Shown here piece after piece: positions 1 to 8,348 of a DNA stretch of 64,000 nt. A program made the translations under genes and the position numbers. Within the stretch, counting starts at the first letter, position 1. The number at the start of each line of letters is the position of its first letter. The notes under the pieces were generated by a model that saw nothing but the letters and a program-made list of their open reading frames with translations, made no database searches and was not told the DNA's origin. This DNA comes from Intrasporangium_A sp039812505 (lineage in GTDB: Bacteria; Actinomycetota; Actinomycetes; Actinomycetales; Dermatophilaceae), in NCBI RefSeq assembly GCF_039812505.1, contig NZ_JBDIAQ010000004.1:10865-74864 (forward strand), written 5' to 3'.

Positions 1-1597
1 CCTCGTCGCCGACGGTGTCGGCGCGCAGCGCGTCGGCCAGTGAGCACAGCCGCGCCAGCGCCTCGCCGTCGCAGGACGCCAGGGCCAGGGCCTCCTCGTC
101 GGAGAGCGCACCGGGACGGCTCTCGGCGGCCCGGAGCGCCGTCTTCACGTCGGCGGGCAGCCGCTCCGGCGCAGCGACGCGCCCCGCCTCGGCTCGCACC
201 GCCGCCCAGCTCCCGAAGGCTCCGCCGGCTGCGTCCCGGTCGCTGCGTCCGGCCGACCGGCGCCCCTCCCGGTCGATCGCCACGTGCAGGTCGGTCCGGC
301 CGGAGGCCTGCACCCCCGGTCCCGCTGCACCCGCCACGTCGGCTGCCACGGAGACCGGGTCCTGCCACGGCCGCCCGGTGACCACCCCGCCCACCCGGGC
401 CAGCCCGGTCCCGGGGTCGGCGAGCGCAGCCACGTGCTCGGCCAGCCTCGGGTGGACCCACGGCTCGCCGCGGAGCACGAACTCGGGCCGGACCGCCAGC
501 CGTTCCGCCAGCGTGAACCCGGCCGCCCGGGTGGCGTCCTGCAGCGCCTGCACCTGCGGCCACGCCCGCTCCGGGTTGACGTGGTCCACGGTGACGGGAG
601 ACACCCCACCCCAGTCGTCGATGCCGGCCGCGAGCAGGTCGGCAAGCGACTCCGGCTCGGTCAGGTTGGGCGGTGCCTGGAGCGACACGCCGGGACCGAG
701 CACGATCCGGGCGACGGCGATCGTGGCGAGGTACTCCTCGTGCGCCAGGTCGGGAACGGCCCGCATGGCAGTGTCCGGCTTGGCCCGGAAGTTCTGGACG
801 ATCACCTCCTGGATCCCCGAGTAGAGCCGGGCGATCGTGCGCAGCTGGAGCAGCGCGTCGGCCCGCTCCGGCAGGTTCTCCCCGATGCCCACCAGCAGCC
901 CGGTCGTGAACGGGACGTTGACCCGTCCGGCGTCGTGCAGCGTGCGCAACCGGACCGCCGGCTGCTTGTCGGGCGAGCCGTGGTGGCAGCCGCCCGGCTC
1001 CGACCACAGCCGCTCCGACGTGGTCTCCAGCATCATCCCCATCGAGGCCGCGACGGGCTTGAGCCGCTGCAGCTCCTCCCACGAGAGCACGCCGGGGTTC
1101 AGATGCGGCAACAGGCCGGTCTCCTCGAGCACCCTGATCGCGAGCGCGCGCAGGTAGTCGACCGTCGAGGCATACCCCTTGCTCTGCAGCCACTGCGCCG
1201 CCTCGGACCACCTGCCCTCCGGCCGGTCGCCCAGGGTGAACAGCGCCTCCTTGCACCCGGCGTCGGCCCCCGCGCGGCAGATCTCGAGCACCTCGTCCGG
1301 GGACAGGTACGGTTGCGCTACCTTGGCGGGCGGCTGGACGAACGTGCAGTAGTGACAGCGGTCCCGGCAGAGCCGGGTGACGGGGACGAACACGTTGCGC
1401 GAGTAGGTGATCGTGGCGGCCCGTCCCTGGTCGGCCAGCGCCCGGTCGCGGATCCCGGCGGCGATCCCGCACAGCTCGGCCAGCGCTTCTGCTCGTACCG
1501 CCAGGAGCGGGACGAGCTCGTTCGCCGACAGGGTGCGACCGAGCGCCGCCCGGTGCAGGGCACGGCTGACCTCTCGGGGGTTGGGCTCCGTGGTCAT
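1..1597 (-). CDS. fbiC: FbiC, F0 synthase (CofG part and linker; continues past left edge)
   Basis: Radical-SAM enzyme making the deazaflavin F0, the chromophore of coenzyme F420. The visible 532 codons hold the CofG half, with the radical-SAM cluster motif CRDRCHYC (C77, C81, C84). The frame continues past residue 500 with a segment (DEEALALASCDGEALARL) typical of the start of a CofH half, so I infer the fused actinobacterial FbiC of about 850 residues rather than a stand-alone CofG. ATG at 1597 lies 3 bp after the stop of the MaoC gene, so it is co-transcribed with a CoA-dependent catabolic operon that also encodes an F420/FMN LLM oxidoreductase. That placement is unusual. The 3' end lies outside the window. 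Confidence 0.93.
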   Translation of the reverse strand, partial: MTTEPNPREVSRALHRAALGRTLSANELVPLLAVRAEALAELCGIAAGIRDRALADQGRAATITYSRNVFVPVTRLCRDRCHYCTFVQPPAKVAQPYLSPDEVLEICRAGADAGCKEALFTLGDRPEGRWSEAAQWLQSKGYASTVDYLRALAIRVLEETGLLPHLNPGVLSWEELQRLKPVAASMGMMLETTSERLWSEPGGCHHGSPDKQPAVRLRTLHDAGRVNVPFTTGLLVGIGENLPERADALLQLRTIARLYSGIQEVIVQNFRAKPDTAMRAVPDLAHEEYLATIAVARIVLGPGVSLQAPPNLTEPESLADLLAAGIDDWGGVSPVTVDHVNPERAWPQVQALQDATRAAGFTLAERLAVRPEFVLRGEPWVHPRLAEHVAALADPGTGLARVGGVVTGRPWQDPVSVAADVAGAAGPGVQASGRTDLHVAIDREGRRSAGRSDRDAAGGAFGSWAAVRAEAGRVAAPERLPADVKTALRAAESRPGALSDEEALALASCDGEALARLCSLADALRADTVGDE

Positions 1598-1600
1598 CGC

Positions 1601-2413
1601 TCAGGAACCGAACCGGGCCGTGCCGGCCTTGAGCACGGTCAGCTCGCCGACGTTGGCCTCGAAGTGCGCCATACCGTCCCGGACCCCCGACCGGACCTCG
1701 ATCTCGTCGCCGGGCAGCACCGGGGCGCTGAGCCGGACGTTCAGCTCGGTGAGGTCCGCGGGGTGCTCCCCGGTCTGGTCCGCGACGATCCGGGTGGCGA
1801 TACCGAGGGTGCACAGTCCGTGCAGGATCGGCCGCTCGAACCCGTTGGCCGACGCGACCTCGGGGTCGACGTGCACCGGGTGCCGGTCGCCGGTCAGCCG
1901 GTACAGCACCGCCTGCCCCCTGCTGGTGGCGTAGCGGTCGCTGTGGTCCAGCTCGACCGGCTCGGTCACCGGCCTGGCTGGGCCGCGTTCGCCACCGAAG
2001 CCGCCCAGGCCCGGCAGGAAGATGTCATAGGTCGCCGAGAACTCCCGCGCGGTCACCTCGATCTGCACCAGCGCGGCCTTGCCCTTGTCCAGGACGGCCG
2101 CGACCCGTCCGCTCATCTCGAGCGCTCCGGCGGGGGGCAGCGGATGGTGCACGACGAGTCCCTGGGCGGCGTGCAGCGAGCGGGTCGGGTCGTAGGCTCC
2201 CAGCCGGCCCGCGGCCTCGACCGCCCACAGCCCCAGTGCGCAGGCGTAGGTGGGCAGGACGCGCAGGTCTCGTTCGTAGACCAGGTCCAGCCGGTCCTCC
2301 GGCGCGCCGACCGCCAGCGCGTAGAGGATCGCAGCGGCCTCGTCGTACGACGCGGTGTGGCTGCCCAGGTCGGTGCCGGTCAGGTCGGCGAGCGCGCGTG
2401 TCATCTCGCTCAT
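1601..2413 (-). CDS. MaoC-family enoyl-CoA hydratase 2 (double hotdog)
   Basis: 270 residues, the size of two-hotdog type 2 hydratases that add water to trans-2-enoyl-CoA. The hydratase-2 motif is clear: TGDRHPVHVDP with the catalytic pair D176 and H181, although the usual Asn before Pro is His here. The N-terminal half is the degenerate hotdog. ATG 2413 overlaps the stop of the acyl-CoA dehydrogenase gene by 3 bp (ATGA), showing translational coupling; a second ATG lies 9 bp further in. It probably carries the hydration step of the operon, because the crotonase-family protein encoded here lacks the classical hydratase glutamates. The acyl substrate is unknown. Confidence 0.88.
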   Translation of the reverse strand: MSEMTRALADLTGTDLGSHTASYDEAAAILYALAVGAPEDRLDLVYERDLRVLPTYACALGLWAVEAAGRLGAYDPTRSLHAAQGLVVHHPLPPAGALEMSGRVAAVLDKGKAALVQIEVTAREFSATYDIFLPGLGGFGGERGPARPVTEPVELDHSDRYATSRGQAVLYRLTGDRHPVHVDPEVASANGFERPILHGLCTLGIATRIVADQTGEHPADLTELNVRLSAPVLPGDEIEVRSGVRDGMAHFEANVGELTVLKAGTARFGS

Positions 2414-3597
2414 CGGAACGCCGCCAGCCCGGTGATCGCCTGACCGAGGGTGAGGGTATGGATCTCGTTGGTGCCCTCGTAGGTGTAGACCGACTCGAGG
2501 TTGGTCATGTGCCTGATGACCGGGTACTCCAGGGTGATCCCGTTGGCGCCGAGGCTGTTGCGCGCCTCCCGGGCGACCTCGACGGCCTGACGGACGTTGT
2601 CCATCTTGCCGAAGCTCACCTGGGCAGGAGTCAGCCTCCCGGCGTCCTTGAGCCGGCCGAGGTGCAGTGCCACCAGGGTGGACCGGTTGACGCTGACCAT
2701 CATCTCGACGAGCTTGCGCTGCACCAGCTGGAACCCGGCGATGGGCCTGCCGAACTGCTCGCGGCTCAGGCTGTAGTCCAGGGCTGCCTCGTAGCAGGCC
2801 CGAGCGGCCCCGACCGCGCCGAACAGGATGCCGAACCGCGCCTCGTTCAGGCACGACAGCGGGCCGCGCAGACCGACGACGCCGGGCAGCACGGCAGACT
2901 CCGGCAGCCGGACGTCCTGCAGCACCAGCTCGGAGGTGACCGACGCCCGGAGCGAGGCCTTGGCATGGATGTTGCTGGCGGCGAACCCGGGCGTCGTCGT
3001 GGGGACGACGAAGCCGCGGATGCCCTCGTCGGTCCGCGCCCAGACGACGGCGACATCGGCGATGCCGCCGTTGGTGATCCACATCTTGGTGCCGTTGAGC
3101 ACCCAGTCGGAGCCGTCCCGTCGGGCGACGGTGCGCATGCTGCCCGGGTCCGACCCGGAGTCGGGCTCGGTGAGGCCGAAGCAGCCGATCGCCTCGCCTG
3201 CGGCCATCTGGGGCAGCCACTCCTGCTTCTGCTCCTCGGAGCCGAACGCGTGGATGGGGAACATGGCCAGCGAGCCCTGCACGGACACGAAGCTGCGGAA
3301 CCCGGAGTCACCCGCCTCGAGCTCGAGGCAGGCCAAGCCGTAGCTGACCGCGTTGGTGCCGGCGCAGCCGTAACCGTCCAGGTGCATACCGAGCAGCCCC
3401 AGGCTGCCCATCTCGGTGGCGAGGTCGCGAGGGAAGACGCCTTCCTCGTACCACCCGGCTATGTCGGGCAGGACACGGTCGACGACGAAACGTCGCACGG
3501 TCTGCTTGATCGCGCGTTCGTCCTCGTCCAGCAGGCCGTCGACGGCCAGGAAGTCGCGTGGGTCGTTGGCCCGGCGCGGGTCCAGGGCTTTGCTCAT
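2410..3597 (-). CDS. acyl-CoA dehydrogenase, glutaryl-CoA dehydrogenase-like
   Basis: 395-residue FAD enzyme that introduces a 2,3-double bond into an acyl-CoA. It resembles the glutaryl-CoA dehydrogenase branch more than ordinary fatty acyl-CoA dehydrogenases. The segment SGFRSFVSVQGSL carries R101, matching the arginine that binds the distal carboxylate in glutaryl-CoA dehydrogenase. The C-terminal YEGTNEIH supplies the catalytic glutamate E374. The FAD/substrate signature CFGLTEPDSGSDP is intact. This suggests, without proving, a dicarboxylyl-CoA substrate and possibly oxidative decarboxylation. It is coupled to maoC by a 4-bp overlap. ATG 3597 was chosen; longer upstream starts would run into the preceding gene. 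Confidence 0.9.
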   Translation of the reverse strand: MSKALDPRRANDPRDFLAVDGLLDEDERAIKQTVRRFVVDRVLPDIAGWYEEGVFPRDLATEMGSLGLLGMHLDGYGCAGTNAVSYGLACLELEAGDSGFRSFVSVQGSLAMFPIHAFGSEEQKQEWLPQMAAGEAIGCFGLTEPDSGSDPGSMRTVARRDGSDWVLNGTKMWITNGGIADVAVVWARTDEGIRGFVVPTTTPGFAASNIHAKASLRASVTSELVLQDVRLPESAVLPGVVGLRGPLSCLNEARFGILFGAVGAARACYEAALDYSLSREQFGRPIAGFQLVQRKLVEMMVSVNRSTLVALHLGRLKDAGRLTPAQVSFGKMDNVRQAVEVAREARNSLGANGITLEYPVIRHMTNLESVYTYEGTNEIHTLTLGQAITGLAAFR

Positions 3598-3607
3598 CGT
3601 GGCTCCT

Positions 3608-4372
3608 TCATCTCGTGGTGGTCGGCTCACGGCCCACGTGGCGGTCGTGGGCCGCCTGGATCGCCCGGTGCCTGGCCGGTGAGTCGAGCAGTTCGATCCG
3701 GCGTTGCTGCCAGTGCGCGGCGTCGATGTCGTCGCTGACGACGGCGTCGAGGAAGCCCTTGGTGGCGGCCACCGCCGCCAGCTCGGTCGCCGCGATCCGC
3801 GCGAGCAGCTCGGTGGCGTGCCCGGCCGTCGCGCCGCCGGGGACCACGGCGCTGGCCAGTCCGGCGGCCACGGCGGCCGGACCGCCGAACCGCTCACCGA
3901 GCAGGAACAGCCGGCGGACCGCGTCGATCGGGTAGGTACGGGCGTGCCGGTCCAGTGCGTCGGGGCTGTAGAGCAGCCCCAGGCGGATCGCCGGCACCTG
4001 GACGTAGCCGTCCTCGGCGATGACGCGCAGGTCGCAGGCCAGCGCGAGGTCGGCCGCCGCCCCGAGGCACGGCCCCTCGACGGCGGCCACGACGACGCGC
4101 GGGCACTGCAGGATCGCGGCGCGGACCCGGGTGACGTCGTCGTCGTACGCCAGGTCTGCCCGCGTCCCGGTCAGCTCGGCGAAGTCGGCGCCGGCCGAGA
4201 AGGTGGTTCCCGCGCCGCGCAGCACCAGGCCGGTCACGTCGTCGGGGATGTCGGCCAGTGCGTCGGCCAGCCCACGAAGCATGTCGCGGGTCAGGGCGTT
4301 GCGCCGTCGCGGCGCGTCGAGCACCAGGTGCAGGACGCCGCCGTGTCGCTCCGTGGCCAGGCCCGCCGTCAT
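3608..4372 (-). CDS. crotonase-family (enoyl-CoA hydratase/isomerase-like) protein
   Basis: 254 residues with the crotonase fold: oxyanion-hole segments FSAGADF (residues 59-64) and EGPCLGAAADLALACDL. The two glutamates that activate water in classical enoyl-CoA hydratase are not conserved: the first aligned position is D108 (GAAADLA) and the second is A128 (VPAIRLG, normally PEI). I therefore doubt simple hydratase activity. A hydrolase, isomerase or C-C cleaving role, as in 2-ketocyclohexanecarboxyl-CoA hydrolases, is possible. Its ATG overlaps the amidase stop by 4 bp, and 10 bp separate it from the acyl-CoA dehydrogenase. Confidence 0.85.
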   Translation of the reverse strand: MTAGLATERHGGVLHLVLDAPRRRNALTRDMLRGLADALADIPDDVTGLVLRGAGTTFSAGADFAELTGTRADLAYDDDVTRVRAAILQCPRVVVAAVEGPCLGAAADLALACDLRVIAEDGYVQVPAIRLGLLYSPDALDRHARTYPIDAVRRLFLLGERFGGPAAVAAGLASAVVPGGATAGHATELLARIAATELAAVAATKGFLDAVVSDDIDAAHWQQRRIELLDSPARHRAIQAAHDRHVGREPTTTR

Positions 4373-5775
4373 GGGACGGACCCCTGCGCCGGCGACCAGC
4401 GCTGCGCCATCGCGGTGCGGTCGAAGCCGAGCACCTCCTCGAGGTCCTCGGAGACGTCGAGCAGGAAGTGCTCGCGGCCCGCACGGGCCACCAGCTGGGC
4501 GCCCACGGGAAGCCCGTCCGCCAGGCCACACGGCACCGAGGCTGCGGTGACCCCGGCGGTGTTGAACGGGACGGCGAACGGGAAGGCGCCCCACAGCGCG
4601 TCGACGTCCCGGCCGGCGATCTGCGTCGGCCGCTGCCCGAGCGGGAAGGCCGGCACCGCGTTCGTCGGAGTGAGCAGGATGTCGTAGTCGTCGAACAGCC
4701 GGTCGATGCGCTGCCGGTACTCCGGCAGCGCGTCGTGGGCGCGCGCCACGTCGGACGGGTCGAGTCTCAGGGCGGCGCGCAGCGACGACCGCTCGTAGCG
4801 GGTCAGCTCGTCGGCGAAGCGTTCGAGCAGGTGACCGCGCTCGCGGTGCTCGTCCTCGAGCACGAGGGGTCCGAAGATCTCCTCCCAGCCCTGCACCGGC
4901 AGGTCGGTCTGGGTGACGACGTGACCCAGCAAGGACATTGCCCGGGAGGCCTGCTCGACCGCGGCGGCGACCCCCGGGTCGACGGGCCGCCCTTCGGGCC
5001 GGGGACAGTAGGCAACGCGAAGGGGTCCGGTCACCGTGCGCCGCGCGAGGTCCCGGTCGGCGAGCACCCCCAGCATCACCCGGGCGTCGGCCACGCGAGA
5101 GGCCAGCGGGCCCCCGCTGACGAAGTCGGTCATCGCGCGGAACCCCTTCTCGTCCGGCACGACACCGGGTGAGGGCTTGAGACCGTAGAGCCCGGTGAAG
5201 GCGGCGGGGATCCGGATGGACCCGCCGCCGTCGGAACCGACCGCGACCGTGGCCAGCCCAGCCGCGACCGAGGCGGCGGCGCCCCCGCTGGACCCGCCGG
5301 GTGTCCGGGTCGGGTCCCACGGGTTGCCGGTGTCGGGCCCCAGCAGGTTGTCCGTCGTCGCGGACTGGCCGAACTCGGCGGTGTTGGTCTTGCCGAGGAA
5401 CACGCCACCGGCGGCGCGCAGCCGCCGGACGACGCCGGAGTCGTGCTTGGCGACCTGGTCTCGGTAGACCAGTGAGCCCAGGGTGGTCACCACGCCGCTC
5501 ACGTGGAACGCGTCCTTCACCGACACCGGCACTCCGGCCAGCGGGCCGACCTGCCCGCCTTCGGCGTAGGCCCGCTCCGCCGCACGGGCCTGTCCCAGCG
5601 CCAGCTCCGGGGTGACCCGGACGAAGGAGTGCAGCTGCGGGTCCAGCTGCTCGATCCGGGTGAGGAAGGTCTCGGTGACCTCGACCGGGCTCAGCTCCCG
5701 GCTGCGGTAGCTCGCCACCAGCCGGGCGATCGAACGCCACGGCAGGTCGTCCCCCGCCGGCTGGTCGTCACCCAT
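4369..5775 (-). CDS. amidase, amidase-signature family (first paralogue)
   Basis: 468 residues with a full Ser-cisSer-Lys triad: K87 in GVPVSVKDAF, the GGSSGG loop (160-165) and nucleophile S186 in GSDGGGSIRIP. The family hydrolyses C-N amide bonds. No GatB/GatC neighbours are present and an ABC importer and CoA ligase are nearby, so a catabolic amidase is more likely than GatA. ATG 5775 overlaps the SDR gene by 8 bp. A longer frame to an upstream ATG adds residues unlike the family, so the shorter start is preferred. A second, clearly diverged paralogue closes the transporter operon (10877-12229). Confidence 0.9.
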   Translation of the reverse strand: MGDDQPAGDDLPWRSIARLVASYRSRELSPVEVTETFLTRIEQLDPQLHSFVRVTPELALGQARAAERAYAEGGQVGPLAGVPVSVKDAFHVSGVVTTLGSLVYRDQVAKHDSGVVRRLRAAGGVFLGKTNTAEFGQSATTDNLLGPDTGNPWDPTRTPGGSSGGAAASVAAGLATVAVGSDGGGSIRIPAAFTGLYGLKPSPGVVPDEKGFRAMTDFVSGGPLASRVADARVMLGVLADRDLARRTVTGPLRVAYCPRPEGRPVDPGVAAAVEQASRAMSLLGHVVTQTDLPVQGWEEIFGPLVLEDEHRERGHLLERFADELTRYERSSLRAALRLDPSDVARAHDALPEYRQRIDRLFDDYDILLTPTNAVPAFPLGQRPTQIAGRDVDALWGAFPFAVPFNTAGVTAASVPCGLADGLPVGAQLVARAGREHFLLDVSEDLEEVLGFDRTAMAQRWSPAQGSVP

Positions 5776-6526
5776 GCGGGTACACTCCCCCGCTGATCCC
5801 GTACACCTCACCCGTGACGTAGCCGGCCTGGTCGGAGACGAGGAACGAGGTCAGGTTGGCGACGTCGTCCGGCTGGCCGATCCGGCCCACCAGCGAGCGC
5901 TTCTCGGCGTACCCGCTGAAGAACTCGTCCGGGTAGATCTTGCGCAGGAAGTCGTTGTAGATCAGGCCCGGGGTGATGGCGTTCACCCGAACGCCGTGCC
6001 TGCCGTTCTCCGCCGCCGCGACCCTCGTCAGGGCCAGGACGCCGGCCTTGGCGGCCGAGTAGGCCGCGCCGTGCTCGGTCGAGGTCTCGTACGCCGCGAT
6101 GGAGCTGATGTTCACGATCGACCCGGACCCGGCCCGGATCATGTGCGGCAGGGCGTGCCGCATGCCCAGGAAGGTCCCGGTCAGGTCGACGTCGAGACAG
6201 CGCTGCCAGGTCTGCAGGGACATCTCGGCCACCGGCTCGATCTTCGACCAGCCGGCGTTGTTGACCAGCACGTCCAGCCGGCCGCGCTCGGACACGACAC
6301 GGTCCATCGCGGCCGCCACCGCGTCAGGGTCGCTGACGTCGAGGACGAACGAGGTGAAGTCCCGGCCGTGCTGCTCCGAGAGGGCTCGGGCCAGTTCCCC
6401 GCTGCGCCGCTCGTGGGTGTCGGTCACCACGACGTCGAACCCGTCTGCGGCCAGCCGCCTGCTGATCGCGGCGCCGATGCCGGCACCCGCCGCAGCGGTG
6501 ACCACGGCCACCTTTCGCTCTGTCAT
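5768..6526 (-). CDS. short-chain dehydrogenase/reductase
   Basis: 252-residue classical SDR. The N-terminal cofactor loop is TAAAGAGIG, followed by VDLVNNAG-type elements (VLVNNAGWS). The catalytic Ser lies in NISSIAAY and the YxxxK pair in AAYSAAK. D39-type acidity after beta-2 (VVVTDTHE) favours NAD(H). In this operon it would oxidise a 3- or 2-hydroxyacyl-CoA made by the hydratase. The gene sits 29 bp after the LLM gene and overlaps the amidase start by 8 bp. The exact substrate cannot be read from the sequence. Confidence 0.9.
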   Translation of the reverse strand: MTERKVAVVTAAAGAGIGAAISRRLAADGFDVVVTDTHERRSGELARALSEQHGRDFTSFVLDVSDPDAVAAAMDRVVSERGRLDVLVNNAGWSKIEPVAEMSLQTWQRCLDVDLTGTFLGMRHALPHMIRAGSGSIVNISSIAAYETSTEHGAAYSAAKAGVLALTRVAAAENGRHGVRVNAITPGLIYNDFLRKIYPDEFFSGYAEKRSLVGRIGQPDDVANLTSFLVSDQAGYVTGEVYGISGGVYPHG

Positions 6527-6555
6527 GGGTCTCTCCTTCGAGGTCTTGGTCGGGT

Positions 6556-7554
6556 TCAGGCCCGCACGGCGGGGATGATCTCGTCGGCCAGCTGCTCCAT
6601 GTGCCTCATGCGGCCGCCGGACAGCAGGGCGAACGTGATCCGGTCGATGTCCAGGGCGCACAGCTGCTTGAGCCGTGCGACGCAGTGCTCGGCGGTGCCG
6701 GCGAGGGCCACCGACTTGACGAACTCGTCGCTGACCACCTGCTTGTGACCCGCGTGCCGGGACAGGTGGTCCACGAGGTGGTACTGGGAGTTGGCGGCCG
6801 CGAACTCGGGACGGAACTTCTCCCAGGCCGCCGGCATCGTCTTCCACACGTCGAAGGTGGCGGCCTGGCTGGTCGCCCAGGCCCGCACCCCGGACATCGC
6901 CTTCTCCTCGTCGTCGTCGACGGCCATGGTGACGACCAGGTCGATGGTCAGCTCGGAGCGGTCGCGGCCGGCCTTGTCCAGGCCCTCGTAGATGTACTTC
7001 AGCTGCCAGTCGACGAACTCGGGGTCGGCCGCCCCCATCAGGACGGCGCCGTCGCACTTGCGGCCGCACAGGCGCAGCATCCCGGGCTGGGACACCGCCA
7101 GGTAGATCGGGATCTGCCGGGTCGCGGTGGCCAGCTTCACCTTCGTGCCGTACAGCTCCTGCTCTTCGCCGGTGAACAGGGCCCGGAACTCGTCGATCCC
7201 GTCGGACAGCTCGGAGAGCTTCGAGGGCTTGCCGCCGGCGCCGTAGACCGCGGACCAGCCGGCTCCCAGACCGAGCATGGCGTGCCCGTTCGAGAGCTCG
7301 TCGAGGGCGATCGTCGCGTTGGCGGTGACCGTGGGGTGCCGGGTGAGCAGGTTGGTCACGGCCGAGCCCACGTACATCTTCTCGGTGGCCAGCGCCGCGA
7401 GGTTCATCGCGGCGTAGACGTCCTTCATGCCCAGCTGGAAGTCGATGAACCACATCGCCTCGAAGCCCTTGGCCTCCGCGGCGGCGGCCAGCTCGGTGAC
7501 GTTGGCAAGCGGTTCACGAGGGCTGACGCCCATCGAGAGTCCCCAGCGGTCCAT
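6556..7554 (-). CDS. LLM-class (luciferase-like) F420- or FMN-dependent oxidoreductase
   Basis: 332 residues, full length for the bacterial luciferase-like TIM-barrel family, which includes F420-dependent methylenetetrahydromethanopterin reductase-like enzymes. Family features include GFEAMWFIDF near the N terminus, the core LLTRHPTVTANATIALDELSNG and the LGLGAGW loop. No secretion signal is present. The presence of fbiC in the same operon supports F420 rather than FMN as the flavin, but this is inference. It lies 2 bp downstream of the alpha/beta hydrolase gene, so it is clearly co-transcribed. A hydride transfer or oxidation on the pathway substrate is likely. Confidence 0.88.
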   Translation of the reverse strand: MDRWGLSMGVSPREPLANVTELAAAAEAKGFEAMWFIDFQLGMKDVYAAMNLAALATEKMYVGSAVTNLLTRHPTVTANATIALDELSNGHAMLGLGAGWSAVYGAGGKPSKLSELSDGIDEFRALFTGEEQELYGTKVKLATATRQIPIYLAVSQPGMLRLCGRKCDGAVLMGAADPEFVDWQLKYIYEGLDKAGRDRSELTIDLVVTMAVDDDEEKAMSGVRAWATSQAATFDVWKTMPAAWEKFRPEFAAANSQYHLVDHLSRHAGHKQVVSDEFVKSVALAGTAEHCVARLKQLCALDIDRITFALLSGGRMRHMEQLADEIIPAVRA

Positions 7555-7556
7555 GG

Positions 7557-8348
7557 TCAGTTCCTTTCGTCGAGCGTGGCGCGCAACACCTCGGTCACGC
7601 CCTGTGGGTTGTCGATGTTCACCAGGTGCCCGGCGTCCGGGATCTCGTGGTAGTGAGCGTCCGGAAGCGCGTCGAGGATGATCTGCGCTGCCTTGAGCGG
7701 GCAGAAGGTGTCCTGCGTGGCCCCGACCACGTCGACGTGGACGCCGACCCCGGCCAGCGACGGCGTCAGCGGGTCGTCGCGGAGGGCGGCCATGGCGGCG
7801 GCCGCGTTGCGGTAGCCGGCACCGTCGCCCACGGCAGCGAGCCGGGCCGCGACGACGTGGTCGAGCTGCTCGTGTGCCACGGCGAGCCCGGCCGCCGTGT
7901 CGTCGCGCAGCGCGGCCGCGAACTCCGGTGAGCCGGTGTCGGCGGCCAGGTCCATGCGCGTGTGGTAAAAGCCCACCGCGGCACGGCCGACCACCGAGGA
8001 GGTGCCCAGCACGACGGCCTGCCGTACCAGGTCCGGGCGCCGGGCCGCGGCCCAGAGCGCGACGGTGCCACCGAGTGAGAACCCCACCACGACGGCGGGA
8101 CCGCTCACCTGCTCGAGGAAGCCGACCAGGTCGCCGCCGAGCTGGGCCAGGGTGGCCGCCGCGGCACCGATGGTCGTGTCGCCGTGACCGCGCAGGTCGT
8201 AGGCGAAGGTGTGGCGCTCGCCCAGCGCGGCCTGTTGGTTCGACCAGGTGTGCCGGTCCTCGGCGAGACCGTGGATCATGACCACCGGCTCACCGGTGCC
8301 CACCTCCGTGTAGGCCACGTCGATGTCGCCGATCCGGGCTGTGCTCAT
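7557..8348 (-). CDS. alpha/beta-fold hydrolase
   Basis: 263 residues with the alpha/beta-hydrolase fold: oxyanion segment IHGLAEDRHTW, the nucleophile elbow GFSLGG with S91, and the catalytic histidine H241 in DAGHLVN. The fold fits an esterase, lactonase or ring-cleaving C-C hydrolase; none can be chosen from sequence alone. It resembles the 3-oxoadipate enol-lactonase-like group in length and spacing. ATG 8348 overlaps the CoA-ligase stop by 4 bp. It acts in the cytoplasm, as there is no signal peptide. Confidence 0.88.
   Translation of the reverse strand: MSTARIGDIDVAYTEVGTGEPVVMIHGLAEDRHTWSNQQAALGERHTFAYDLRGHGDTTIGAAAATLAQLGGDLVGFLEQVSGPAVVVGFSLGGTVALWAAARRPDLVRQAVVLGTSSVVGRAAVGFYHTRMDLAADTGSPEFAAALRDDTAAGLAVAHEQLDHVVAARLAAVGDGAGYRNAAAAMAALRDDPLTPSLAGVGVHVDVVGATQDTFCPLKAAQIILDALPDAHYHEIPDAGHLVNIDNPQGVTEVLRATLDERN

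Noticed and set aside
4369..5775. GatA subunit of the tRNA amidotransferase
   Set aside because: No gatB or gatC adjacent; context is catabolic and transport genes, and the same applies to the amidase at 10877-12229.
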